Positions 1 through 8,822 of a stretch of 64,000 bases of DNA are shown here, piece by piece. The notes under the pieces are model-generated. The model was not told the DNA's origin, made no database searches, and was given only the letters and a program-made list of their open reading frames with translations. Position 1 is the first letter of the stretch. The number at the start of each line of letters is the position of its first letter. This DNA comes from Tessaracoccus aquimaris (GTDB lineage Bacteria > Actinomycetota > Actinomycetes > Propionibacteriales > Propionibacteriaceae): assembly GCF_001997345.1 (NCBI RefSeq), contig NZ_CP019606.1:1736001-1800000 (forward strand), written 5' to 3'. A program made the translations under genes and the position numbers.

Positions 1-1854
1 CTGTTCGACGACGTGTTCGCGTGGAGCGCGCTCGCCCGCCTCGACTACGAGGCCGAGGTGCTGGAGAGCGAGGGCTCGCTGCGCCGCGAGGCCTGCATGC
101 TCGCCGAGCTGAGGTCGTGGCGCGGGCGCGTCGACGGCCCCATCGTGGTGGTCACCGGCGCCTTCCACACCCTCGCCCTCGTCGAGGAGTTGGCGGATCT
201 GCCGGGGCGCACCCCGCTGGCGGAGCACCCCGCCTCCGATCCCGTCTCGCCTGACGACTCCTGGTTGGTGCCCATCACCGCGTCGACTCTCGACGGGCTG
301 CGCGGCTACTCGGCCGGGATGCCGGCCCCCAGCTTCTGGCGCCGCGACTGGCGGGCCCGCACCGCTGGCGCGTCGCGGTCAGAGGTCGGCGTCGGCTTCA
401 TCCTCGACGTGGTCGCCAGGGCCAACGCAAGCAGCACGGACCCGCCGATCAGCTTCGCGTCGGCGCAGGAGGCGGTGCTGCAGGCGGAGCGCCTCGCTGG
501 GCTGCGGGGCCATCCGTGGCCGTCGCGGATGGACGTGGTCGACGCGATCTCCTCGTGCCTGGTCGACGAGGCCGTCACGCCGTCGCTGCGGGACGCGGTC
601 GCCGAACTGTTCGCCGACCCCACCCCGGGGTCCGTGCGGCGCGACGGTCGCACCCCGCCGATCGTGCGTGAGACCCGCGCGGAGGCGTCCCGGCTGCGCT
701 TCGTGATCGACGACTTCGCCTCGCACAGCACCTCCCTCGACATCTCCCGCAGCGAGTCGGCCCGCACCAGGAGCCGCTTCCTGCACCTGCTGGCCTTCGT
801 CGGCGTGCCGTTCGCGACCAGGGCGAGCGGGCCGGACCTGGTCAGCGGGATGGGCGCCTCGTTCCTGACCGAGCGATGGGACTACCAGTGGTCCCCCGCC
901 GTCGAGGCGTCGCTGGTGTCCCTGATGCCGCGCGCCGCGACCCTGCACGACGCCGGGGCCACCGTGGTGCGCGAGCGCCTGGAGGCGCTGGGTGAGAACG
1001 CCCGCGAGTCCTCGCCCTTCACCGACCTGCTCGTCACCGTCGCCCTCGCCGGCCTCACCAGCCAGGAACGCCCCCTCCTGGACGCCGTCGACGAGCTCAT
1101 CGAACGGGACCCGTCCCTGCCCTCGGTGCTCGCCAGCGCGACCCGCCTGCTCGGCCTGTGGCTCGCCCGCTCGCGGGTCCAGTTCGCGGAGCCCGAGCGC
1201 CTCGGCCCCCTCGTGGACCGCGCCCTCGCGCAGGCGGCCTACCTGCTCCCCGACCTCGCCGCCGTACCACGGGAGGCGGAACTGGACGCCGTCTCCCAGG
1301 TCGTCGCGGCGCGGCGCCTGCTGCGCGACCTCGACGCGGCCGAGGCGGTCGACGCGACCGCGCTGTCGGAGGCCCTGACCAAGCTCCGCGCGCCGGGCAC
1401 TGCCCCCGCGGTCAGGGGCGCCGCGCTCGCCGTGGCCGCCGCCGACGGGCACCTGAACGAGGATGACCTGGCAGCCGAACTCAGGGCGCACTTCGCGGCG
1501 GGCGCCGAGCCGGGGACCGCCGCGCGACTCCTGACGGGGATGCTGCGCGCCGCCCCCGAACTGCTGGTCCGCTCGCACGAACTCTTCCTCGCCGCCGATG
1601 AGGCCCTGCAACGGCTCCCCGGCGACGTGTTCCTCGACGTGCTGCCGGAGTTGCGGCACGGGTTCACCTGGCTGAAGCCCCTCGAGACCTCGACGGTGGC
1701 ATCGAAGGTCGCGGCGCTGGTCGGCGGGGACGCCTCGGCGATCGACGCGCCGATCGCCGTCACCACAGCCGACCTCGGGCAGGGCATGGCGATCGAGGCC
1801 CAACTGGCGGCGCTGCTCCAACAGCGACACCTCGGAGAATGGATCGGCTCGTGA
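1..1854 (+). CDS. DUF5682 family protein, 5' end outside window
   Basis: The frame is open from the first base, so the gene begins upstream; 617 residues are visible. The sequence is mostly alpha-helical and Ala/Leu/Arg rich, with no signal peptide or membrane segment, so it is presumably cytoplasmic. Near the visible start it has the stretch GPIVVVTGAFHTLAL, which resembles the conserved core of the DUF5682 family. The assignment rests on that stretch and on context: the next two genes encode a VWA protein and a SWIM protein, the standard neighbours of DUF5682 beside a MoxR AAA+ ATPase. The molecular function of the family is unknown. Its stop codon overlaps the start of the VWA gene, so translation is probably coupled. 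Confidence 0.75.
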   Translation: MFDDVFAWSALARLDYEAEVLESEGSLRREACMLAELRSWRGRVDGPIVVVTGAFHTLALVEELADLPGRTPLAEHPASDPVSPDDSWLVPITASTLDGLRGYSAGMPAPSFWRRDWRARTAGASRSEVGVGFILDVVARANASSTDPPISFASAQEAVLQAERLAGLRGHPWPSRMDVVDAISSCLVDEAVTPSLRDAVAELFADPTPGSVRRDGRTPPIVRETRAEASRLRFVIDDFASHSTSLDISRSESARTRSRFLHLLAFVGVPFATRASGPDLVSGMGASFLTERWDYQWSPAVEASLVSLMPRAATLHDAGATVVRERLEALGENARESSPFTDLLVTVALAGLTSQERPLLDAVDELIERDPSLPSVLASATRLLGLWLARSRVQFAEPERLGPLVDRALAQAAYLLPDLAAVPREAELDAVSQVVAARRLLRDLDAAEAVDATALSEALTKLRAPGTAPAVRGAALAVAAADGHLNEDDLAAELRAHFAAGAEPGTAARLLTGMLRAAPELLVRSHELFLAADEALQRLPGDVFLDVLPELRHGFTWLKPLETSTVASKVAALVGGDASAIDAPIAVTTADLGQGMAIEAQLAALLQQRHLGEWIGS

Positions 1855-2969
1855 GCGGCGACGAGCGGGCGCGCCGGTGGCGACTGGTGCTCGGCCGCTA
1901 CGCCGACGAGCCGCTCGGCTCCGGGCTGTCCGCCGGCGACGCCGACCTCGACACCGCGCTCGGCTTCGTCTACGACCGCGAGTACTCGCAGCGCGGCCTC
2001 CTCGAGCCGGGAGGCGGCGGGCGGCAGTCGCGGGGCGTGGCAGCGCTCAGTTGGTTGGAGAAGTCCAAGGCGCTGTTCCCCGCCTCCACGCTTGAGCGGC
2101 TCCAGGCCACCGCGATCACCGAGTACGGCGTCAGCGAACTGCTGCGCGACAGCGAGGTCGCCGAGCGCCTCGAGCCGACGCCCGAACTGGGCGCCGCGCT
2201 GCTCGGGGCCCGCGGCAAGCTCGACCGCTCCACCGAGGACGGCCTCCGGCTGGTCATCTCCAAGGTGGTGGCGCAGATCGTCGAGCGCCTCCGCACCTCG
2301 TTCCGGGCGAGCCTCAGCGGCCAGCGCAACAGGTTCCGGCGCTCGCAGCAGAAGGTCAGGCAGAACTTCGACTGGCGGCGCACCATCGCCGCGAACCTGC
2401 GCAACGTCGACCCCGAGACAGGTCGGATGCTCGTCAGCGACCTGCGGTTCAACTCGAGGCAGAAGCGCAGGCTGCCCTGGCACGTGATCCTGTGCGTCGA
2501 CCAGTCCGGCTCGATGGCGTCATCGGTGCTCTACAGCGCCGTGTGCGCGAGCATCCTCGCCTCGCTGCCCGGCATCGAGGTGACGCTTCTGCTGTTCGAC
2601 ACCCGGGTCGTCGACCTGACGCATCTCGCGGCCGACCCGGTCGCGGTGCTGATGACGGCCCAACTGGGCGGCGGCACCGACATCGCGGGCGTGCTGGGGG
2701 TCGCGGCGAGCAAGGTCGGCACACCGAAGCGCACCGTCATCACGCTGGTCAGCGACTTCGAGGAGGGCGGCTCGGTGTCTCAACTGCTGCGCCAGGTCAC
2801 CGCCCTGCGCGAACAGGGCGTCACCCTGCTCGGGCTCGCCGCCCTCGACGAGGAGGCAACACCTCGCTACGACCGCCGCGTCGGGGCGATGCTGGCCGAT
2901 CGGGGCATGCACATCGCGGCCCTCACCCCGGACCGGTTCGCCGAGTGGCTCGCGGAGGTGATGTCGTGA
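1851..2969 (+). CDS. VWA domain protein (CoxE-like), MoxR-associated
   Basis: The protein has about 372 residues. The C-terminal half is a von Willebrand factor A domain with a metal-ion-dependent adhesion site: DQSGSM near residue 222 (DxSxS) and a later GGGTDIAG threonine loop. The N-terminal half is helical and basic. VWA proteins of this type usually act with MoxR-family AAA+ ATPases in metal-dependent assembly or remodelling of a target complex; the target here is unknown. I chose GTG at 1851 because it gives the 4-base overlap with the upstream stop that is common in this genome; ATG at 1839 is the alternative. The gene overlaps the SWIM gene by GTGA. Confidence 0.85.
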   Translation: MSGDERARRWRLVLGRYADEPLGSGLSAGDADLDTALGFVYDREYSQRGLLEPGGGGRQSRGVAALSWLEKSKALFPASTLERLQATAITEYGVSELLRDSEVAERLEPTPELGAALLGARGKLDRSTEDGLRLVISKVVAQIVERLRTSFRASLSGQRNRFRRSQQKVRQNFDWRRTIAANLRNVDPETGRMLVSDLRFNSRQKRRLPWHVILCVDQSGSMASSVLYSAVCASILASLPGIEVTLLLFDTRVVDLTHLAADPVAVLMTAQLGGGTDIAGVLGVAASKVGTPKRTVITLVSDFEEGGSVSQLLRQVTALREQGVTLLGLAALDEEATPRYDRRVGAMLADRGMHIAALTPDRFAEWLAEVMS

Positions 2970-4897
2970 GCGCGTGGCTGGCGGGCTGGCAGGCGTGGGA
3001 CGACGCCGCGCTGGAGGCGCTTGCCAACAAGGGGCTGGTCCGACGCGCCGCGAAGGCGGTGCCGGACGCCGTCCTCGGCGACGTCACCGACGACTCCGCG
3101 GTGGTGAGCACCGCGGGCATGGACGTCGTGATCGGGCCGCGCGGCCCTTCCGAGGCCAGGTGCCCCTGCCCGGCGACGGGCGTGTGCGTCCACGTCCTGA
3201 CCGCCACGATGGTGGCCCGCACGCAGGCGCCGGAGGGCGACGGGGCGGGCCCGTCCCCGCTGGAGGACCTGCTCGCCACGACCGCGGAACAGTGGTGCCG
3301 GGAGGCGGGGGCCGCCACCGTCCGCGCCGCCCTGCCCTCCGCGCTGGAAGAGGCCGAGACGGAGGTCACCGAGGTCGACGGCAGGGTGCAGATCCGGTGG
3401 CCGGGCGCGCCTGTGGTCAGCTACGTCCCGGGACAACTGCTCGCCGGGATGTCGTCGACTGCGCCGCGCCAGCAGTGGCCCGCGCTGCACCTGGAGGCCG
3501 CCAGCCGGGCCGTCCGGGCGACCGGCGGGGCTTGGGAGTGGCCCCGGAAGTACCTTGACGAACTGGAGGCCGGGCGCCGGGCCGCCGAGCCGGTCGACCT
3601 GCTCGCGGAGGTGCGCGTCGAACTCGGCTCGGCGCTGGTCGACGGCCTGGCCGACGTCGGGCCCGCGTCGCTACGCTCGCTCGCCGAGGTCGGCACCAGG
3701 CTGCGCGCCGCCCGACTGCCCCGCCTCGCGGGCCAGGTCGGCGTCATCGGCGGGCAACTGGAGGCGCTCGCGGCGCGCTCCGACGCCACCGACGAGGCGA
3801 CCGTTGTCACCTCGATCGCACGGGCCTGGGCGATCACCGAGGCGATGCCGCACGGGTGGCCAGCCGAGCTGACGGGACGCCGGGAGGAGTCCGAATCGCA
3901 GGCCCTCGACCTCCTGGCGCTCGGCGCGACCTGGTGGCAGTCCGACTCAGGCGCCAGGGGCGCGACCGTGCACCTGTGGGACCGCACCAACGCCCGGGCG
4001 TTGACCCTGACCGACGGGCGAGGCGCCAACCTCGACCCCACCTTCACGCGCTCCCTTGCCGCCGTCCGGCCGTGGGAGAGCACGCTCGCCGCGCTGCTCG
4101 GCAGCGTGTTCCGGCTCGATCAGGCCCGCTTCCGCCCTGACGGCACCCTCGCGCCGACCGGAGGCCGACCCGCAGGGGTGCGCGCCGCAACGCACGCGGA
4201 CCTCGACGCCGTGGCCGCCGCGCCGCCTGTCGACCGGGTGCCCGACCCGTTCGGGGAGCCGCGGGGCGCGGCGCGCGTGCTGCGGGTCCAACGCTTCGGC
4301 AGCGCCACCGTCGACGAGATCGGGCAGAGCCTCGTGGTGCCCGTCGAGTCGCCCGACGGCGCCGTCACCGTGCTGCGTGCCCCTGCGACCCCATCCAGCC
4401 GCGGGAGGGTCGAGCGACTGCGGGACCTGCTGAGCCACGGCCGCGGCATCGAGTACCTCGTGGCCGTCCCGGTCGTGCATCAGGGTCGGCTGTGCCTCGA
4501 CCCCGTAACGGTCTACCTGGGCACCCCGAAGGGGAGCGTCAAGGGATTCAGCGTCGACTTCGACAACGCGGTGCAGCCGACCAAGCAGAACAACTGGCTG
4601 CGGCGGCAACTCGCGCTTCTCACCGACCGGAAGGTCGCCACGCGCGCCCCGTCGGGCGTCGAGGCCCTCACCCGGGACGTGACCGACCTGGCCACCGACC
4701 TCGCCACCCGCGGCCTGCGGACGGCACAAGCCTCCTCAGACAGGCTCCTGCGGCTGGCCTCGACCGCCGACGATCTGGCGCTGGCAACCCTCGCCGGTCA
4801 CCTGCGGGCGCTAGCGGCCGACCCCAGCCCCGATCGTCTGGTCCGCGTCGTGACGCTCACGGGTATGGTCCGCGAACTGTCCTGGGCGCGCGACTGA
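2966..4897 (+). CDS. SWIM zinc-finger domain protein
   Basis: The protein has 643 residues from a GTG start that overlaps the VWA stop codon (GTGA). Near residue 70 is CPCPATGVCVHV, which fits the SWIM zinc-binding pattern CxC...CxH. The long remainder is helical with no membrane segment and no enzyme motif that I recognise. SWIM domains bind nucleic acid or protein. In actinobacteria this type of protein is encoded with MoxR, VWA and DUF5682 partners, so it is probably the recognition subunit of that module (inference). The gene ends 14 bases before guaB1, which has its own promoter-like box. Confidence 0.82.
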   Translation: MSAWLAGWQAWDDAALEALANKGLVRRAAKAVPDAVLGDVTDDSAVVSTAGMDVVIGPRGPSEARCPCPATGVCVHVLTATMVARTQAPEGDGAGPSPLEDLLATTAEQWCREAGAATVRAALPSALEEAETEVTEVDGRVQIRWPGAPVVSYVPGQLLAGMSSTAPRQQWPALHLEAASRAVRATGGAWEWPRKYLDELEAGRRAAEPVDLLAEVRVELGSALVDGLADVGPASLRSLAEVGTRLRAARLPRLAGQVGVIGGQLEALAARSDATDEATVVTSIARAWAITEAMPHGWPAELTGRREESESQALDLLALGATWWQSDSGARGATVHLWDRTNARALTLTDGRGANLDPTFTRSLAAVRPWESTLAALLGSVFRLDQARFRPDGTLAPTGGRPAGVRAATHADLDAVAAAPPVDRVPDPFGEPRGAARVLRVQRFGSATVDEIGQSLVVPVESPDGAVTVLRAPATPSSRGRVERLRDLLSHGRGIEYLVAVPVVHQGRLCLDPVTVYLGTPKGSVKGFSVDFDNAVQPTKQNNWLRRQLALLTDRKVATRAPSGVEALTRDVTDLATDLATRGLRTAQASSDRLLRLASTADDLALATLAGHLRALAADPSPDRLVRVVTLTGMVRELSWARD

Positions 4898-4899
4898 CG

Positions 4900-4905
4900 T
4901 ATCCT
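4900..4905 (+). promoter_or_regulatory. -10 box of guaB1, probably leaderless
   Basis: TATCCT lies 6 bases before the GTG start, and no Shine-Dalgarno sequence fits between. This geometry places the transcription start at or beside the start codon, so the mRNA is probably leaderless. The box lies partly over the end of the preceding intergenic gap, just after the SWIM gene stop. Confidence 0.55.
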
Positions 4906-4911
4906 TGGGCC

Positions 4912-6372
4912 GTGCATTTTCTGGATCAGCGCCCCGCATATGACCTGACCTATAACGACGTGTTCATGGTCCCGAGCCGTTCGAGCGTCATCTCGCGCCT
5001 CGACGTCGACCTGACCTCTACGGACGGTCTGGCCACCCCCACCCCGCTGGTGGCGGCCAACATGACCGCCGTCTCCGGCCGCCGGATGGCCGAGACGATG
5101 GCCCGCCGCGGCGGCCTCGCCATCTTCCCGCAGGACATCCCCTCGGACGTGGTCGCCGCCTCGATCGCGAAGGTGAAGGCCGCCAGTCCGGTCTTCGACA
5201 CGGCCGTGACCGTCTCGCTGCACTCCACGGTCGGCGAGACCCTCTCGCTGATCGCCAAGCGCGCGCACGGCGTCGCCGTCGTGATCGACGCGGACCGCCG
5301 GGTGCTCGGCCTGGTCTCCCCCCAGGACGCCTCCGGCGCGGACCGCTTCGCACAGGCCAAGGACGTGATGACAAGCGACGTGACCATCGTCGACGCCGCC
5401 ATGTCCCCGTCCGACGTGTTCGCGCTGCTGTCCGAGCACCACCAGAAGATCGCGGTCGCGGTCGACGGTGACGGCCGCCTGGTGGGCGTGATGACTCCGA
5501 AGGGCGCGCTGCGCAGCGCCATCTACTCCCCCGCGCTCGATCACGAGGGTCGGCTGCGCGCGGGCGTCGCGGTCGGTATCAACGGCGACATCCCCGCCAA
5601 GGTGCGCGCTGCGCTCGAGGGCGGCGCCGATGTCCTCGTGATGGACACCGCGCACGGCCACCAGGAGAAGATGGTCTCCGCGCTGAGCCAGGCGCGCGAG
5701 GTGCGCGACGAGTTCGCGACTGAGACGGGCCGCACCGTGCTGATCGTGGCTGGCAACGTCGTGACCAAGGGCGGCTGCATCGACCTGATCGACGCGGGCG
5801 CCGACATCCTCAAGGTGGGCGTCGGCCCGGGCGCCATGTGCACCACCCGGATGCAGACCGGCGTCGGCCGCCCGCAGTTCTCCGCGGTGCTCGAATGCGC
5901 CGAGGAGGCGCGCGGACGCGGCAAGTCGATCTGGGCCGACGGTGGCGTGCGGCATCCGCGCGACGTCGCCCTCGCGCTCGCCGCCGGCGCGGGCTCCGTG
6001 ATGATCGGGTCCTGGTTCGCGGGCACCCACGAGTCGACCGGAGACCAGTTGGTCGACCACCAGGGCCGCGCCTACAAGGAATCCTTCGGCATGGCCTCGG
6101 CCCGCGCCGTGCGGCAGCGCACCCGCGAGCAGTCCGCCTTCGAGCGGGCCCGCGCCGCCATGTTCGAGGAGGGCATCTCCAGCTCGCGGATGTACCTCGA
6201 CCCGCGCCGCCCCGGCGTCGAGGACCTGCTCGACTGGATCACCTCCGGCGTGCGGTCGTCGTGCACCTACGCGGGCGCCCGCAGCCTCCCCGAGTTCGCC
6301 GAGCGCGCCGTGGTCGGCATCCAGTCCGGCTCCGGCTACGAAGAGGGTCGCCCGCTCGACCAGAGCTGGTAG
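4912..6372 (+). CDS. guaB1: GuaB1 family IMP dehydrogenase-related protein
   Basis: The protein has 486 residues, with an IMPDH/GMPR TIM barrel interrupted by a pair of CBS domains at about residues 95-210. The catalytic loop GPGAMCTTRMQTG carries the active-site Cys, and the active-site flap region follows near SFGMASARA. Mycobacterial GuaB1 proteins have been shown to be GMP reductases (GMP to IMP with NADPH) rather than IMP dehydrogenases, with the CBS domains sensing purine nucleotides. By family membership that is the likely role here in purine salvage. The start was chosen at GTG 4912, giving VHFLDQRPAYDL, the typical family N terminus. A strong terminator follows. Confidence 0.9.
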   Translation: MHFLDQRPAYDLTYNDVFMVPSRSSVISRLDVDLTSTDGLATPTPLVAANMTAVSGRRMAETMARRGGLAIFPQDIPSDVVAASIAKVKAASPVFDTAVTVSLHSTVGETLSLIAKRAHGVAVVIDADRRVLGLVSPQDASGADRFAQAKDVMTSDVTIVDAAMSPSDVFALLSEHHQKIAVAVDGDGRLVGVMTPKGALRSAIYSPALDHEGRLRAGVAVGINGDIPAKVRAALEGGADVLVMDTAHGHQEKMVSALSQAREVRDEFATETGRTVLIVAGNVVTKGGCIDLIDAGADILKVGVGPGAMCTTRMQTGVGRPQFSAVLECAEEARGRGKSIWADGGVRHPRDVALALAAGAGSVMIGSWFAGTHESTGDQLVDHQGRAYKESFGMASARAVRQRTREQSAFERARAAMFEEGISSSRMYLDPRRPGVEDLLDWITSGVRSSCTYAGARSLPEFAERAVVGIQSGSGYEEGRPLDQSW

Positions 6373-6381
6373 GACATCGAC

Positions 6382-6422
6382 AAAGGGTCACGGCAGCCGA
6401 TCGCTGCCGTGACCCTTTTTTG
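6382..6422 (+). terminator. Rho-independent terminator of guaB1
   Basis: A 15-bp perfect stem begins AAAGGGTCACGGCAG, has a short loop, and is followed by a run of T. It starts 10 bases after the guaB1 stop. Because the downstream gene points the other way, it may serve both strands. Confidence 0.9.
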
Positions 6423-6426
6423 TCGT

Positions 6427-6947
6427 CTAGTCGCTGCTGCCGAAGACCTCCGCGACGTAGGCGGTCACTCTCACGGCGCTGGCCGTGCCACCAATCGTCG
6501 TGTTGTAGTTTCGGACACCATCGACGGTGACATACAGAGCGACAAGGTCACCCTCGACGATATTGTCGAACATTCCGGGAAACCCCTCGGACACCATCGT
6601 ATTGTGGTCGTATTTCCACCAGTCGGTCGTTTTCACGGCCCCGGTATCGGCGCGGAATGAGGTCCCCCCGGTGGCTGAGTCGAATTGCGTGACGTCAGCG
6701 TAAATGCGGACCTTCCGGTCTAGGTGTTTACTCGGGTCCTTGACGATCAGGTTCCATTCCCGGGTCTTGATCTTTTCGTACTGGGAGGCGTCCTTCAGCG
6801 CCGCGACGCGCTGCGCCTCGGCCTCGGCGGCGGCCTCCGCCTCAGCCTTGGCCTTCGCCTCAGCTTCCGCCTTGGCAATGGCCTCAGCCTCTGCCTTGGC
6901 ACTGGCCTCGGCCTGCGCCTTCGCCTCAGCTTCCGCCTTGGCAATCG
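6427..6947 (-). pseudogene. 3' half of split coiled-coil membrane protein gene
   Basis: The frame is open from the transposon junction (6947) down to TAG at 6427. It encodes about 170 residues: an Ala/Lys/Glu heptad-like segment (AKAEAEAKAQAEA and so on, about 50 residues) and then a compact beta-rich domain beginning near REWNLIVKDPSKHLDRKVRIY, which reads like an OB-fold module. The 5' half lies at 26328-26855 on the same strand. Joining the two at the shared 8-bp duplication gives one open frame of 346 codons. The fragment has no start codon of its own before the internal ATG at 6636, so it is presumably not expressed as a functional product. Confidence 0.85.
6940..6947. repeat. Left target-site duplication of the 19.4-kb element
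   Basis: GGCAATCG directly abuts the left ISL3 end. The same 8 bases, in the same orientation, abut the right end at 26328-26335. Eight bases is the usual ISL3-family duplication length. Confidence 0.9.
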
Positions 6948-8427
6948 GGCTCTTCGGACTTGAGCGTGGGGTCAGAGGCGTAGACCGCCGCCGATGAGGA
7001 GCATTCTGAGGCGGTAGTTGTCGGGGTTACGGAACCCTCTGGCGACGCGGCGGGCGAGTTCGATCAAGCCATTGATCGCTTCGGTGCCGCCGTTGTTGGC
7101 GCCGCCGGTGGTGAAGTAGCCCAGGAACGCGTCTCTCCATCGGTTGAGGGTGCGGCCCAGGCGGGCGATCTCCGGGATCGGACACGTCGGGAACGAGGCG
7201 AGGACCTTCTCCGCTACCCGACGCCCGTCAGCAGGACTCGACTGGTGATAGACCGAACGCAGGTGCTGGGCGCAGTGCCAGGCGACCTCGACTTCGACGT
7301 GACGGTCCTCGACGGTGAACGCCGCCTCGAGCCGGGTCTTCTGCCGGTCGGTGAGATGCTCCTTCCCGGCACGCAGGACGTTGCGGATCCGATACAGCGG
7401 ATCATCTCTGCGGCCGCGGTGGCCGTGGATGTCTTGCTGGACCCGGCGGCGGACCTCATCAACGGCAGCCGTGGCGAGCTTGACGACGTGGAACGCGTCG
7501 AGCACCGCGACGGCGTCCTCCAACTGGTCGTCGATCGCATTCTTGTAACCGTGGAACGGGTCCAGCGTGGCGATCTCAACACCCTTGCGGAACACGTCGC
7601 CGCGGTCACGCAGCCACGACGTGTAGATCTCGCCGGAGCGGCCCGGGACCAGATCCAGGAGCCGGGCTCGGACTCGTCCGTCCTTGTCACGTGTCAGATC
7701 GACCATGCCGGTGAACTCCTTCGGGCCGCGGCCGCCGAGCTCGACGGGCTTGGTGGAGACGTGATGCCAGATGTGTTCGTCGACGCCCAGCGAGGTGACA
7801 CCGGCGAACCGGGTCTCGTCGTCGGCGGCAGTCTCAAGGACCGGCTTGACGGCCCGCCACAGCGTCTTCCAGGTGCAGCCGAGCTGCCGAGCCAGACCCT
7901 GAACAGAGGCGTTCTCCCGCCGCATCTGCCCGATCGCCCACGACGTCGCGCGTCTGGTGAGCAGCGCTCTGGGTCGCGCCACGTCGGGGTCTTGTTCCAT
8001 GAACGAGGTCACCGGACACGACGGTTCGGGACACAGCCAGCGTCGTTTCCGCCACCACAACCTCACCGGCGCCGTGAAACACGGCGCGTCGATCAACTCG
8101 ACCCGCTGCCGGCCATGCGCATGCGCGATCACCCCGCAGGCGGGGCAACCCATCACCTGGTCGGCGCTGGACTCGACCTCAATCCTGAGCCCCGCCTCGT
8201 CGCGGGCGACGCCAACCACATGCAGCCCCGGCAACCCGACCAGAAGATCACAGCGCTGGCAGTAGCCGCCCGCGGCACGGCAGCAGGAAGTAGGATCGGG
8301 CATCGTCGAGGTCCTTGAAGATCAGGTGGTGTGGTAACCCCGATTCTTGAGGGCCTCGACCCCCTTCACCCCGCCGACACGCCCGCCATCCGATCCCCGC
8401 TCACCCCACGCTCAGGTCCGAAGAGCC
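6948..8427 (-). mobile_element. Complete ISL3-family insertion sequence (left end of island)
   Basis: This is a 1,480-bp element. The outer end is GGCTCTTCGGACTTGAGC, and the inner end, read inwards on the minus strand from 8427, is GGCTCTTCGGACCTGAGC; the termini match at about 25 of the first 26 positions. The inner end is not followed by a copy of GGCAATCG, so the IS alone is not bounded by a duplication; only the whole island is. Confidence 0.88.
6972..8303 (-). CDS. ISL3 family transposase
   Basis: The protein has 443 residues, the full family length. The N terminus has a Cys-rich zinc-ribbon-like region (CPACG near residue 53, then CPEPSCPV). A helix-turn-helix segment around residues 115-150 is followed by the DDE catalytic domain, with VDEH near 173, LDPFHG near 245 and TEAING near 412 as the probable acidic triad. 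It excises and inserts the IS by DDE chemistry. No frameshift or premature stop is visible, so it is probably active and could mobilise the whole island. The right-hand derivative at 26024-26327 carries only the last portion of the same protein. Confidence 0.93.
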   Translation of the reverse strand: MPDPTSCCRAAGGYCQRCDLLVGLPGLHVVGVARDEAGLRIEVESSADQVMGCPACGVIAHAHGRQRVELIDAPCFTAPVRLWWRKRRWLCPEPSCPVTSFMEQDPDVARPRALLTRRATSWAIGQMRRENASVQGLARQLGCTWKTLWRAVKPVLETAADDETRFAGVTSLGVDEHIWHHVSTKPVELGGRGPKEFTGMVDLTRDKDGRVRARLLDLVPGRSGEIYTSWLRDRGDVFRKGVEIATLDPFHGYKNAIDDQLEDAVAVLDAFHVVKLATAAVDEVRRRVQQDIHGHRGRRDDPLYRIRNVLRAGKEHLTDRQKTRLEAAFTVEDRHVEVEVAWHCAQHLRSVYHQSSPADGRRVAEKVLASFPTCPIPEIARLGRTLNRWRDAFLGYFTTGGANNGGTEAINGLIELARRVARGFRNPDNYRLRMLLIGGGLRL

Positions 8428-8822
8428 CCATTGAGGGGCCGGGCCGGCAGCGTCGACGTCGTCGACGGCCAGCGGCGGCCGCCGCCGGCACAAGGACACG
8501 CCTACGGCGTGACCCCGACCCCCTTCGGGGGTTTTCCCTTCTGGCGACTCCATCATGACCGGCACGCGGAACGCCGCCACCCCGCCGCTACGCGGCCCCT
8601 ACCGGTCCTCACCGGATCGTCGACGCGCTCGCAAGCTCGCTTATTTCGCCGCCGATCCGGCTCCGGTCCCCGGGGCTTCGGGGGATGGACACCAACCCGC
8701 TTTCCGCCGGTCAGGATTCCACTCGCCCAGAAGGGCAAAAAAACGGGCGGGCACCGACCTGCACCACCTGGCCACGGGGTCACCTCACCAGGCACCAACA
8801 CTAACCACACTAAGGAGCGGAA
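8428..8822. other. Non-coding stretch between ISL3 and the ParB-like gene
   Basis: I see no convincing gene here. The stretch is rich in short C/G runs and small hairpins, including one terminator-like hairpin near 8519. It ends with AAGGAG about 8 bases before the ParB-like start. The style resembles a plasmid or integrative-element leader rather than the neighbouring chromosome, but no origin or attachment motif is recognisable. Confidence 0.5.
8519..8535 (+). terminator. Terminator-like hairpin
   Basis: CCCCC-TTC-GGGGG is followed directly by TTTT. No plus-strand gene precedes it inside the island, so it may be a remnant of the segment from which the ParB-like gene came. Confidence 0.5.

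Noticed and set aside
379..1830. 483-codon minus-strand frame opposite the DUF5682 gene
   Set aside because: The plus-strand frame continues into the coupled VWA gene and has family features; the antisense frame has none.
6781..6947. Short tandem repeats of GCC-TTG-GC type, considered as a satellite or CRISPR-like array
   Set aside because: They encode the Ala/Lys/Glu coiled coil of the split gene in frame, have no constant spacer length and continue at 26336-26480 in the other half.
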